The notes below the pieces were generated by a model. It was not told where the DNA came from, did not search any database, and saw only the letters and a program-made list of their open reading frames with translations. Positions 41,687 to 49,988 of a DNA stretch of 64,000 nt are shown piece by piece (the first letter of the stretch is position 1; each line of letters starts with the position of its first letter). The translations under genes were made by a program, and so were the position numbers. The DNA lies in NCBI RefSeq assembly GCF_023008545.1, contig NZ_CP095397.1, positions 2,965,199 to 3,029,198 of the forward strand, in the 5' to 3' direction. The DNA is from Natribaculum luteum (lineage in GTDB: Archaea > Halobacteriota > Halobacteria > Halobacteriales > Natrialbaceae).

Positions 41687-42937
41687 TCACCGCGGCGTCT
41701 CCGCGCCCCACTTCTCGAGGGCCGTCGCCAGCTCGTCGTGGTCGTCGGCGTACTCCTCGAGCGGGACGCCCGCCATCGAGGCGTCGACGGACTGCCTGAG
41801 CGCCCTCGCGCCGGTTCGAGTGCCGTCCGGGTGGCCGTGGATGCCGCCACCGGCCTGGACGATAATGTCCGTCCCCAGCGCCTCGAGCAACTGGTCGACG
41901 ACGCCCGGGTGGAGGCCGCCGGAGGCGACCGGCAGGACGGGATTCAGCCCGTACAGGTCCGACGTGAGCCACTCGTTGATCCCCGGCGTGTCCTCGTTCT
42001 CGAGTTTGCCCAGTCCCGCGGTGCCGGTGTGGAGGTGATCGACGCCACAGAGGCGGGCGATCTGTGCGAGTACGCGCATCGAGACGCCGTGGTACTCGAG
42101 TCGGTCGAAGGCGGCGTGCATCGCGCGGTGGGCGTGGATCGCGAGACCGTGGTCGGCGGCGCGCTCGCGGACCGACTGGACGGCCGACCAGCCCGACGTG
42201 ATTACGTCGACCATGACGAAGCCGCCGCCGTGTTCGGCGACGAGGTCGACCCGTTCTAGCATCTCCGTCGTCTCCCCGGTGACGTTGACGAGGTAGTCTT
42301 TGCGTTCGCCCGTCTCCTCCTGGGCGCGGTCGCGCGCGGCGAGGCTCTCGGCGAGGCGATCCTCGAACGGGTTGAACGCCTGGTCGGTGAGGTTCTCGTC
42401 GTCTTTCAGCAGGTCGACGCCACCGAGCCACGCCTCCTCGCCGACGCGGGCGTGTGCCGCCGTCGAGAGGCCGACCTTCGGCTTCGGCACCGTCGCAAGC
42501 ACGGGGCGGTCGTCCGCGTCGAGTTTTTCCGTCGCCACGTCTGGCCCGAACAGTGGGCCCGGGAATCCCTCGACGATCGTCTCGGGCCAGCGACAGTCCT
42601 CGAGTCGGATCGTCTCGACAGCCTTCATCCCCATGATGTTGCCCGCGATACACGAGAGGATCTGCGCCATGCTCCCCTCCTCGAACAGGTCGGCGGGGTA
42701 GGCCACGGTGATCTCGTCGCCGTCGATTCCGCAGGCGACCGCCCCGAGGTCGGTGAACTCGTCCTCGTCGACGTGGAGGGCGGCCCAGGTCCCGTTCGAC
42801 GATTCGGAGGCGACGCGACTCGCCGCGCTCTCCATCGACATCCCTTCGCCCGGTTCGACGGTAAACTCACAGACCAGCTCGGTCTCCGACGGTTCGTACT
42901 CGAGGTCGAGGAAGTCGTCGTACTCGATTCCAGTCAT
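41687..42937 (-). CDS. rbcL: Form III ribulose-bisphosphate carboxylase
   Basis: 416 aa. The N-terminal domain starts MTGIEYDDFLDLEYEPSETE. The catalytic loop is GGVDLLKDDENLTDQAFNPF with the carbamylated lysine and the metal-binding Asp-Glu. Further on: VMVDVITSGWSAVQSVRERA, HAHRAMHAAFDRLEYHGVSM, HLHTGTAGLGKLENEDTPGI and VQAGGGIHGHPDGTRTGARA. Length and sequence fit archaeal form III, which works in AMP/nucleoside salvage (with AMP phosphorylase and ribose-1,5-bisphosphate isomerase, not seen here) rather than a Calvin cycle. No small subunit. Confidence 0.95.
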   Translation of the reverse strand: MTGIEYDDFLDLEYEPSETELVCEFTVEPGEGMSMESAASRVASESSNGTWAALHVDEDEFTDLGAVACGIDGDEITVAYPADLFEEGSMAQILSCIAGNIMGMKAVETIRLEDCRWPETIVEGFPGPLFGPDVATEKLDADDRPVLATVPKPKVGLSTAAHARVGEEAWLGGVDLLKDDENLTDQAFNPFEDRLAESLAARDRAQEETGERKDYLVNVTGETTEMLERVDLVAEHGGGFVMVDVITSGWSAVQSVRERAADHGLAIHAHRAMHAAFDRLEYHGVSMRVLAQIARLCGVDHLHTGTAGLGKLENEDTPGINEWLTSDLYGLNPVLPVASGGLHPGVVDQLLEALGTDIIVQAGGGIHGHPDGTRTGARALRQSVDASMAGVPLEEYADDHDELATALEKWGAETPR

Positions 42938-43286
42938 CGTGATTTCGTCGGTTCACTGCCCGGCGCAATAGCGCTTGTGCCGACGGCTTCGACGCGGCCG
43001 TTCACACACGACCTCGACCTGTCGAGTCCAGTTGTGAACGACCGCCCGCGGGTGAGAGCAGGTCACCGTTCTCCTTGACGCTCGGTTCCTGTCGACTCGC
43101 AGTACCGGAACGCTCGCCGATCACGGTTCTCGTGTGGTCTGTGGTTCCGATCTCGGCGAGAAACCCGCTGACGACGCCGGTTTCTACGAGCGCGTTTCGC
43201 CCGCTCGTCGAACACATAATGGTTCAGTTGAGTGACCGTACCAAAATTTAAAGTTTTTGGCCGGTGTAGAAGCCAAAAGCGAGGAC
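42938..43286. promoter_or_regulatory. Intergenic gap with promoter of the acidic protein
   Basis: 349 bp without a convincing gene. At 43241-43260 a palindromic AT-rich block, CCAAAATTTAAAGTTTTTGG, contains TTTAAA and lies 27-46 bp upstream of the ATG at 43287, a fitting place for a TATA box. The rest (42960-43200) shows nothing I can name. Confidence 0.45.
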
Positions 43287-44117
43287 ATGACCGACAGTAC
43301 GACGGACGAGAAATCCGGGGAGGGGATGGTGGAACTCGGTCCCAGCGCCGACGAGCTCTTTGGCGACCTCGAGGACGAGTCCCTCGAAATCGACGAGGAC
43401 GATCGATCGGCCACCGAGACGAGCGCCGAAGACGACGGGATCGAAGACCGGACGGCCACCGACGTATTCGACCAACTTCGCGCCGAAGGGGACGCGACGC
43501 TCGATACCGATTCGGTCCTCGTCGACGAGAGTCCCGAGGAGATCATCGCCAGCGCCGACGAAGACGCCGACGAGGACGAATCCGACCTCGACGACGCGCT
43601 CGTCGACGAGGCAGCACTCGACGAGTTGCTCCTCACCGGGCGGACGAAAGAAGACGAGTTCCTCTGGATCGACAGCGACACGGAAGGGGCGTCGTCTGCA
43701 GACGACCACGAATCGACGACGGCGACCGACTCCGACGCCGAGACGGAGCCAGCTGCGGCGTCGACGGCCGAATCAGACGACGTCGAGCAGTTCACGGACG
43801 AACTCGCCGATGAGGGGGCGACCGAAGACGAACTCTCGAGTGAGACCGTCGACGAAGGCGAGTCGACGGACGACCTCGAACCGGAGCCGAGCGTCGACGA
43901 CGTGGTCGACGACGAGTCGATCGAGGACGACGCGTCGAGCAATCTCGAGGACGAGATAGCCGACACACTCGAGGACGAGACCGACGACTCGTCTGCCGAC
44001 GAGATGGCCGAAACGGATTCCGAAGCGGACGAAGACGCCGATGCCGACGAAACCGACGACGACGGACCGTCCGGGTTCTTCGGCTGGCTTCGCGCGAAAC
44101 TCGGGGCCATTTTTTAA
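43287..44117 (+). CDS. Highly acidic protein with C-terminal amphipathic anchor
   Basis: 276 aa, ATG 43287. Almost the whole sequence is Asp/Glu/Ser/Thr/Ala-rich and probably disordered, with one ordered island around residues 110-145 (LDELLLTGRTKEDEFLWIDS). The very end, GPSGFFGWLRAKLGAIF, is the only basic-hydrophobic stretch and would form an amphipathic helix that could dock on membrane or a partner protein. No signal peptide. I do not recognise a family. The thioredoxin gene follows 48 bp downstream on the same strand. Confidence 0.72.
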   Translation: MTDSTTDEKSGEGMVELGPSADELFGDLEDESLEIDEDDRSATETSAEDDGIEDRTATDVFDQLRAEGDATLDTDSVLVDESPEEIIASADEDADEDESDLDDALVDEAALDELLLTGRTKEDEFLWIDSDTEGASSADDHESTTATDSDAETEPAAASTAESDDVEQFTDELADEGATEDELSSETVDEGESTDDLEPEPSVDDVVDDESIEDDASSNLEDEIADTLEDETDDSSADEMAETDSEADEDADADETDDDGPSGFFGWLRAKLGAIF

Positions 44118-44165
44118 TGGACCGGTGTCGGAATCGTTTTTCGGCCGGCCGTAATACATTCACGT

Positions 44166-44582
44166 ATGGACGAGACCGACGAACTCGAGCGGATTCGTGA
44201 GAAGAAGCGAGAAGAGCTGCGCAAGCGCGCCGAGCGCGAACAGCAGGCCGCCTCGAGTCCCGACACGCCGGTTTCGGTGACGGGATCGGGGCACTTCCAG
44301 GAGGTCGTCGACCGTCACCCGATCGTCCTCGTGGACTTCTACGCCGACTGGTGTGGGCCCTGCCAGATGCTCGCGCCGACGCTCGAGACGATCGCCGCGG
44401 AGACGACGGCGACCGTCGCGAAAGTCGACACCGACGCCCACCAGCGGCTCGCCCAGCAACACGGCGTGCAGGGACTGCCGACGCTGGTGCTCTTCGTCGA
44501 CGGCGAACCGGTCGAACGACTCGTCGGCATGCAAAACGAGGCGACGCTCCGGCAGGTAATCTCGAACCACCAGCCAGCGTAG
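44166..44582 (+). CDS. Thioredoxin
   Basis: 138 aa. Residues 1-40 are a charged, helical coiled-coil-like extension (LERIREKKREELRKRAEREQ); the thioredoxin fold follows with VLVDFYADWCGPCQMLAPTL (active site WCGPC near residue 62) and the cis-Pro in HGVQGLPTLVLFVDGEPVER. Cytoplasmic disulfide reductant. The N-terminal extension is an unusual but recurrent haloarchaeal feature. It may share a promoter with the acidic protein upstream. Confidence 0.95.
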   Translation: MDETDELERIREKKREELRKRAEREQQAASSPDTPVSVTGSGHFQEVVDRHPIVLVDFYADWCGPCQMLAPTLETIAAETTATVAKVDTDAHQRLAQQHGVQGLPTLVLFVDGEPVERLVGMQNEATLRQVISNHQPA

Positions 44583-44609
44583 AACCGAAAACGGAGAGAC
44601 GAGAGCCGG

Positions 44610-45479
44610 TTACAGGAACTCTTCGATGTGGTCGGCGACCTCCTCGGGAGTGTCGCCGACTGGGACGCCCGCGTCGTTCAGGGCGTTGATCTTGCTCTCT
44701 GCCGTGCCGGTGCCGGAGCCGGAGACGATCGCGCCGGCGTGACCCATGCGCTTTCCTGGCGGGGCCGTGCGACCAGCGATGAAGCCGGCGACGGGCGTGT
44801 CGACGTGTTCGTCGATGTAGGCCGCGGCCTGCTCTTCGTCCTCGCCGCCGATCTCACCGCACATGACGATGGCTTCCGTCTCGGGGTCGTTCTCGAAGAG
44901 CTCGAGCGCGTCGATGAAGCTCGTGCCGATGATCGGGTCGCCACCGATGCCGATCGCGGTAGTCTGCCCGATTCCGCGCTGGGTGAGGCTATCGACGACC
45001 TGGTAGGTCAGGGTGCCCGAGCGGGAGACGAGGCCGACGTTACCCGACTCGAAGATGTTGCCGGGCAGGATGCCCAGCTTGGACTCGCCGGGGGTGATGA
45101 GGCCGGGACAGTTCGGGCCGATGAGACGGGTGTCCGTCTCGGTGAGGCGCTTGTTGACTTTGGCCATGTCCTGGGTCGGGATACCCTCGGTGATGGCGAC
45201 TGCCAGATCGAGGTCCGTATCGAGAGCCTCGAAGATCGCGTCACCGGCGAACGCCGGCGGGACGAAGATGACCGAGGTGTCGGCGTCTTCCTCCTCGACG
45301 GCCTGGTCGACGGTGTCGTAGACGGGGACGCCGTCGACGTCCTGGCCACCTTTGCCGGGGACCGCACCGGCGACCACGTTGGTGCCGTACTCCATCATCT
45401 GGCGGGCGTGGAACTTGCCCTCGCCGCCAGTGATGCCCTGTACCACGACGCGAGTGTCTTCGTCGACGAGTACGCTCAT
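44610..45479 (-). CDS. sucD: Succinyl-CoA ligase alpha subunit
   Basis: 289 aa. CoA-binding segment [20 protein letters not shown], then [40 protein letters not shown] and the phosphohistidine in [20 protein letters not shown]. Works with SucC in the TCA cycle, making ATP or GTP from succinyl-CoA. Its ATG overlaps the sucC stop by one base (TAATG). Confidence 0.97.
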   Translation of the reverse strand: MSVLVDEDTRVVVQGITGGEGKFHARQMMEYGTNVVAGAVPGKGGQDVDGVPVYDTVDQAVEEEDADTSVIFVPPAFAGDAIFEALDTDLDLAVAITEGIPTQDMAKVNKRLTETDTRLIGPNCPGLITPGESKLGILPGNIFESGNVGLVSRSGTLTYQVVDSLTQRGIGQTTAIGIGGDPIIGTSFIDALELFENDPETEAIVMCGEIGGEDEEQAAAYIDEHVDTPVAGFIAGRTAPPGKRMGHAGAIVSGSGTGTAESKINALNDAGVPVGDTPEEVADHIEEFL

Positions 45480-46627
45480 TATTCGTTCACCTCCTCAGCG
45501 TACTCGACAGCACGCTGGACCGCATCCTCGAGGGTCTGTTCGACCGTCACGAGGTCCTCGTTGAGAATTTCCATACCTTCCTCCCAGTTGGTGCCGGCCA
45601 GACGGACGACGACCGGCTTGGGGATCTCGTCGAACTGCTCGAGTGCTTCGTTGATCCCTTTGGCGACCTCGTCGCCGCGAGTGATGCCGCCGAAGATGTT
45701 GAAGACGACGCTCTCGACGTTGTCGTCGGAAAACACCATATCGAGTGCGTTCGCGATCCGATCGGCTTTCGCGCCGCCACCGACGTCGAGGAAGTTCGCG
45801 GGCTCGCCGCCGTAGTAGTCGACGAGGTCGAGCGTGGTCATGACGAGACCGGCACCGTTGCCGATGATCCCCGTGTTGCCCTCGAGTCGGACGTAGTCGA
45901 AGCCGTACTCGTCGGCCTTCTGCTCGAGTTCGTCGCCGCCGGCGGCCTCCTCTTCCATCTCGGCGAGTTCGGGCTGGCGGAACAGCGCGTCCTCGTCGAT
46001 GTTCATCACGGCGTCGGCCGCGATGACCTCGTCGTCAGAAGTGACCATCAGCGGGTTGATCTCGGCGTCGCTGCCGTCTTTTTCCTCCCAGAGATCGTAC
46101 AGCGTCGAGAGGACGCTCGAGACGCCACGAGCGAGGTCGCAGTCGACGCCCGCGTCGTAGACGGCCTTGCGTGCCTGGTAGGGCATCATGCCGAAGGAGG
46201 GGTCGACGTGTTCGCGCGCGATCGCGTCGGGGTCCTCCTCGGCGACCTCCTCGATGTTGACGCCGCCTTTCGTCGAGACCATCGCGACGGGCTTGCCCTC
46301 GCCGCGGTCCATCGTGATTCCGACGTAGAGTTCGTCAGTGAAGTCGACTGCCTGCTCGACCAGCACGCGGTCGACGTAGTAGCCTTTGAGATCCATCCCG
46401 AGAATGGCGTCGGCCGCCTCACGGGCTTCCTCCTCGTCCTCGGCGAGTTTGATCCCGCCGGCCTTTCCGCGGCCGCCGACCTGTACCTGCGCCTTGATCG
46501 CGACCGGGTAGCCGATCTCCTCGGCCGCGGCCAGGACGCCGTCGACGTCCGAAGCCAATTTCGACTCCGGCGTCGGGATTCCGGCATCGGCGAAGACCTG
46601 CTTCGCCTGATACTCGTGCAGTTTCAT
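45479..46627 (-). CDS. sucC: Succinyl-CoA ligase beta subunit
   Basis: 382 aa from ATG 46627 ([20 protein letters not shown]), the family's usual N-terminus; a GTG two codons upstream is rejected. ATP-grasp features: [40 protein letters not shown] and [20 protein letters not shown]. First gene of the sucCD operon. Confidence 0.97.
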   Translation of the reverse strand: MKLHEYQAKQVFADAGIPTPESKLASDVDGVLAAAEEIGYPVAIKAQVQVGGRGKAGGIKLAEDEEEAREAADAILGMDLKGYYVDRVLVEQAVDFTDELYVGITMDRGEGKPVAMVSTKGGVNIEEVAEEDPDAIAREHVDPSFGMMPYQARKAVYDAGVDCDLARGVSSVLSTLYDLWEEKDGSDAEINPLMVTSDDEVIAADAVMNIDEDALFRQPELAEMEEEAAGGDELEQKADEYGFDYVRLEGNTGIIGNGAGLVMTTLDLVDYYGGEPANFLDVGGGAKADRIANALDMVFSDDNVESVVFNIFGGITRGDEVAKGINEALEQFDEIPKPVVVRLAGTNWEEGMEILNEDLVTVEQTLEDAVQRAVEYAEEVNE

Positions 46628-46692
46628 GCGCACTCGAAAGGCGGATTCCTCCCCGCTTAAATCCTGCCAGTTTGTCTCGCGCTCATTCCGCT

Positions 46693-46701
46693 TCTTTTAT
46701 A
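46693..46701 (-). promoter_or_regulatory. TATA-like element of sucCD
   Basis: TATAAAAGA on the minus strand, about 66-74 bp upstream of the sucC ATG, with a second weaker TTTAAGC block at 46655-46661. GGAGG (46648-46652) lies 20 bases before the start, too far for a standard Shine-Dalgarno site. A leader of about 40 nt is implied if the distal box is used. Confidence 0.35.
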
Positions 46702-46780
46702 CGACCTCGTCCGTACTGGGCCGACGGCGGAGCCGTCGCAGCGACCGGCTCGAGTGCGTCGACACGAGAGAACGCGCGCC

Positions 46781-46913
46781 TGAGACTACTGGACAACAGT
46801 CAGTAATACTACTGGACAACAGTCAGTACACTCCTGATCGCGACTCGACGGCTGTCGCCACCGGCGACAGCGTCTCACGTGCGATCAGTGTGTGACCCTT
46901 TTGCCGGCAGTAC
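46781..46913. repeat. Palindromic element family 1, copy 4, decayed with duplicated end
   Basis: The left end GACTACTGGACAACAGTCAG occurs at 46784-46803 and again as TACTACTGGACAACAGTCAG at 46807-46826. The body (GGCTGTCGCCACCGGCGACAGC, 46850-46871, split by a 4-base loop) and the right end TTTTGCCGGCAGTA follow to 46912. Flanks no longer match (TGA at left, CGA at right). It lies upstream of sucC. The remaining gap to 47077 has only the palindrome at 47051. Confidence 0.75.
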
Positions 46914-47050
46914 GAAAAAGCGGTCCCGTTCACGTCCGGCTGACGTTATCTGTGCACCCCCGTTCCGTGACGCGGGACCGAGCCACCCCCCACCACCTAC
47001 CGCAGGCAGTATCACGTACGAGCGCCATATCAGTGTATTCCACACACGAT

Positions 47051-47065
47051 GTGCACGCCGTGCAC
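47051..47065. promoter_or_regulatory. Palindrome GTGCACG-C-CGTGCAC
   Basis: A perfect 15-bp palindrome 12 bp beyond the stop of the regulator gene. It shares the core TGCACG-N-CGTGCA with the palindrome at 1273-1287. It could be an operator or a terminator stem; neither is shown. Confidence 0.25.
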
Positions 47066-47077
47066 GGATCGCCAGCG

Positions 47078-47863
47078 TTACGCGAGGGGCTCTGCGTCTC
47101 TCCTGTACGCCTCGTACCGCTCCGTCGCCCACTCCCTGACGTCGTCGTCCGTCGACTCGAGCAACGCCTGCGGAATGCCGGCCTCGTCGTGGACGCCGAT
47201 CTGGACGGCGTCGTCGAGGATGCCCAGGTAGTACGGAACCTCGCCGTCGTACTGGTAGATCGTGACGTTCTCCAGGTCGGCCAGCGACTCGAAGTGCTCG
47301 CGAAGAGTCGGGGTCGACTGCACCGTCTCGACGACCTCGTCAGCGAGGACGATCTCCGCGGTGGCTCCCGATTCGGCGGCCGACCGCGCCGTCTCGAGTG
47401 CGTCTGCCGACGTCGCGGGAAGGACCGCTCTCGTGCGTGCGGTCGTCGTCAGCGTCTTCAGATGACTCTCGACCGGCGCGTACGGGTTCGCGGCCGTCGC
47501 CTCGACGACCGTCGCGTCGACCAGCGCCTGCGGATCGACGTCCAGGGGAACGTCTGCCTCAGTAAGTTGGCTCAACACGGCTTTCGCTCGCTCGATAAAC
47601 GCCACCGTCTCGGTCATCTCGCCGATGCCCGTCGCGACGAGTTCTCCCGCGATCGTGATCTCGTATCCGTCGGCGACCGAGTGAACCAGCCCGCGTTCCT
47701 CGAGTGCGTCGAGGTTTCGCTGTACAGTCGTCCGAACGACGCCGATCTCTCGCCGTAACTCCGCACTGGTCAGGGACCCGCATTCGGTCAGTGCCTCGAG
47801 AATTCGTACCCGACAGGTAGAGCGGACGAGAAACTCGATCTCAGCTAGCGACTCCCTCCCCAT
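47078..47863 (-). CDS. Winged-helix transcriptional regulator with FilR1-type domain
   Basis: 261 aa from ATG 47863 (MGRESLAEIEFLVRSTCRVR). Residues 10-75 are an ArsR/IclR-like winged helix (SLTSAELRREIGVVRTTVQR, NLDALEERGLVHSVADGYEI). The C-terminal half shows the FilR1/DUF1724 pattern: IVLADEVVETVQSTPTLREH, VTIYQYDGEVPYYLGILDDA and REWATERYEAYRRDAEPL. Methanogen FilRs bind signal molecules through this domain; the haloarchaeal ligand is unknown. The 245-bp gap upstream (47864-48108) contains an AT-rich stretch at 47868-47900 compatible with its promoter. Confidence 0.85.
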   Translation of the reverse strand: MGRESLAEIEFLVRSTCRVRILEALTECGSLTSAELRREIGVVRTTVQRNLDALEERGLVHSVADGYEITIAGELVATGIGEMTETVAFIERAKAVLSQLTEADVPLDVDPQALVDATVVEATAANPYAPVESHLKTLTTTARTRAVLPATSADALETARSAAESGATAEIVLADEVVETVQSTPTLREHFESLADLENVTIYQYDGEVPYYLGILDDAVQIGVHDEAGIPQALLESTDDDVREWATERYEAYRRDAEPLA

Positions 47864-48108
47864 ACGTTCGACCGATATATTTACACATCGATACTTTAGC
47901 TCTATCGGCCGTTCTGGCACCGAGAAGCCAACCATTCGTCGGTATTACAACAGCATGGTACTCCGTGGCCGATTCGTATCTCGAGAGAAACGACCGCTCG
48001 ACGAGGTGTGGCTGTCGCCAGGTGCAGCGGAGACCCACTCGATCTCCGATCGCTGGCTCGCGACGAACTCGAGTGCTTCCGTTCGTGGCCGGTCGACCCT
48101 GCGGTCCG

Positions 48109-48984
48109 TTACTGGTCTGACTCGAGATTTCGATCGCCGGATCGAACGGTCACCACCGGGACCGGACTGGTGCGGACCACCTTCTCGGTGACGCTTCCCA
48201 GGAGGTAGCGCTCGATACCGCCACGGCCGTGCGTGCCCATCACGACGAGGTCGACGTCGTGGTCGTCGACGTACGTGCCGATCTCCCGCCAGGGTGAGCC
48301 GCGTTCGACTGCCGTCACGACGTCGACCCCCTCGCCCTCTTCCCGGGCGCGCTCTGCGGCGTCGTCGACGACGGTCCGGGTCGCCTCGATGGCTTCGGCG
48401 GGAGACGTGAGCACGTCGAACCCGATCCCGGTCGTGTCGACGACGGAGACGACGTGCAACGTCGCATCGTTTCGGTCGGCGACCTCGACGGCGACCTCGA
48501 GCGCGCTCGCGGCGACGTCGCTCCCGTCGGTCGGCAGGAGGACGGTCTCGTACGACGGTAACGCCCCCGGTTCACGGACCGTCAGGACCGGCACGTCGGC
48601 GGATCGAATCACCTGCTCTGTGACGCTCCCGAGTCGGTGCTGTCCAGGGTCGCCGCTGTGGGCACCCATCACGACGAGGTCGATCTCGTACGCGGTCGCG
48701 TACTCACAGATCGCCTCCGCCGGGTGGCCCTGGACGACGTCGTCTCGTACGGAGACGCCTCGCTCTCTCGCTCGCTCGACCGCCGCCGTGACGATCTCTT
48801 CGCCTTCGCTCTCGAGGACGTCGCGGACGCTCCCCTCGATTCGAACGAGACTCGGTTCGTTCGTGTCCGCGACGTACAGCACGTGGCATTCCGCGTCGTG
48901 GCGCGACGCGACCTCGAGTGCGTGGTCGACGGCGAGGTCGGCCGTCTCGCTCCCGTCGGTCGGGACCAGGATTCGGTCGTACAT
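48109..48984 (-). CDS. Tandem UspA universal stress protein
   Basis: 291 aa from ATG 48984. Two UspA domains: residues 1-145 (MYDRILVPTDGSETADLAVD ... LVVMGAHSGDPGQHRLGSVT) and 146-285 (YETVLLPTDGSDVAASALEV ... LVVMGTHGRGGIERYLLGSV). Both carry the ATP-binding G-x2-G-x9-G(S/T) pattern, clearer in the second. Cytoplasmic stress-related nucleotide binder; specific role unknown. Confidence 0.92.
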   Translation of the reverse strand: MYDRILVPTDGSETADLAVDHALEVASRHDAECHVLYVADTNEPSLVRIEGSVRDVLESEGEEIVTAAVERARERGVSVRDDVVQGHPAEAICEYATAYEIDLVVMGAHSGDPGQHRLGSVTEQVIRSADVPVLTVREPGALPSYETVLLPTDGSDVAASALEVAVEVADRNDATLHVVSVVDTTGIGFDVLTSPAEAIEATRTVVDDAAERAREEGEGVDVVTAVERGSPWREIGTYVDDHDVDLVVMGTHGRGGIERYLLGSVTEKVVRTSPVPVVTVRSGDRNLESDQ

Positions 48985-49070
48985 ACTGCCACTAGCGTTC
49001 GCGTCTACCTTAACCGTGGTTCGATCACCGTCGTTCGTTTTCGATGGCGAACCGATCGGGTATCGAACTG

Positions 49071-49640
49071 TCAACCCGGGAGAAACAGGTTGAGAAACGC
49101 CACGACGAGTCCCGCAAGTCCCATGCGGACGCCAGCGACGATCCAGTTCTGTTTCGAGATCGACCCGAGGTACGCGCCGAAGCTGAACAACACGAGTACG
49201 CCGATCGCGATGCCGACGAGCGTCGCCTCGAGCAGCGACAGGTAGATCTCGTGGAGCAAGAACGGGAGCAGCGGGAGGATGATGCCGATCAGCGGACCGA
49301 TGCCGCTGGCGACCGCGTTGACTTTCCGCGCGCCGACCTGGTCTCGCTGGACTTTCGTGTCCTCGAGGTCGGTCAGCATGGCACGTTCGATCCGCACGAT
49401 CTCGGCTTGTTTTTCGGCCCGTTCGATCTCCCAGACGCTCCAGACGCCCGACGTTCCCAGCCCGACGGCCGCCCCGAGGCCGATCTTGAACACCGTGAGG
49501 CCGTCTGGGACGCCCGACAGGTACGCGCCGACGATGACGCCGATGCTCGTCAGCGTGCCGTCGAAGCCGTTAGAGATGAAGTACCGCCGCGAGATCGACC
49601 TGACGTCCTCCTTGCGGAGCAGTTCGCGAATGTCGGCCAT
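49071..49640 (-). CDS. VIT1/CCC1-like transporter
   Basis: 189 aa with five membrane segments: ISNGFDGTLTSIGVIVGAYL, GLTVFKIGLGAAVGLGTSGV, GIGPLIGIILPLLPFLLHEI, LLEATLVGIAIGVLVLFSFG and AGVRMGLAGLVVAFLNLFLP. The first has the family's FxxGFDGTLTSIGVIVG; the long charged helix after TM2 (ERAEKQAEIVRIERAMLTDL) corresponds to the metal-binding domain of VIT1. Probably iron or manganese transport. It is followed upstream in the operon direction by DUF211, with 9 bp between. Confidence 0.83.
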   Translation of the reverse strand: MADIRELLRKEDVRSISRRYFISNGFDGTLTSIGVIVGAYLSGVPDGLTVFKIGLGAAVGLGTSGVWSVWEIERAEKQAEIVRIERAMLTDLEDTKVQRDQVGARKVNAVASGIGPLIGIILPLLPFLLHEIYLSLLEATLVGIAIGVLVLFSFGAYLGSISKQNWIVAGVRMGLAGLVVAFLNLFLPG

Positions 49641-49649
49641 CGTCGCAGC

Positions 49650-49943
49650 TCAGCGGTCCTGGGGCGTTTCGCTCTGTTCGATCACGCGCTCGCCGCAGAC
49701 GACCTCGTCGATCGAGTGGACCGTCCCGCCGAGTTCCTCGACCGTCTCCTCGACGACCTCGGCGTCGATCGCGTCGCCCTCGAGCGTGAGTTTGAGATTC
49801 TGCACTTCGCGATCCGTCTCCACCAGCACCGCGTTGACGCCGTCGACGCCGTCACACGCCGCGACGGTCTCTGCGAACTCGACGATGCCCGGTTCGTGCG
49901 GTTTCAGGAGATCGAGAACGAGCCGCTGTATCGGTACGGTCAC
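49650..49943 (-). CDS. DUF211 family protein
   Basis: 97 aa from a GTG at 49943 (MTVPIQRLVLDLLKPHEPGI). It contains GVDGVNAVLVETDREVQNLK and GGTVHSIDEVVCGERVIEQS, the ferredoxin-like archaeal DUF211 pattern; crystal structures of relatives show multimers binding metal ions. It precedes the VIT1-like gene by 9 bp, an arrangement I recall from other haloarchaea, suggesting a metal-related role. Confidence 0.9.
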   Translation of the reverse strand: MTVPIQRLVLDLLKPHEPGIVEFAETVAACDGVDGVNAVLVETDREVQNLKLTLEGDAIDAEVVEETVEELGGTVHSIDEVVCGERVIEQSETPQDR

Positions 49944-49988
49944 GACGTCCTCCGATTCGACCCGGGTGCTCTTATTGATACTGGACGC

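Noticed and set aside
43002-43217. 71-codon minus-strand frame in the gap upstream of rbcL
   Set aside because: No recognisable fold, composition unlike the acidic neighbours, and no promoter-like sequence in the right place.
46648-46652. GGAGG as Shine-Dalgarno site for sucC
   Set aside because: It lies 20 bases from the ATG and 14 from the alternative GTG, both too far; haloarchaeal starts often lack such sites.
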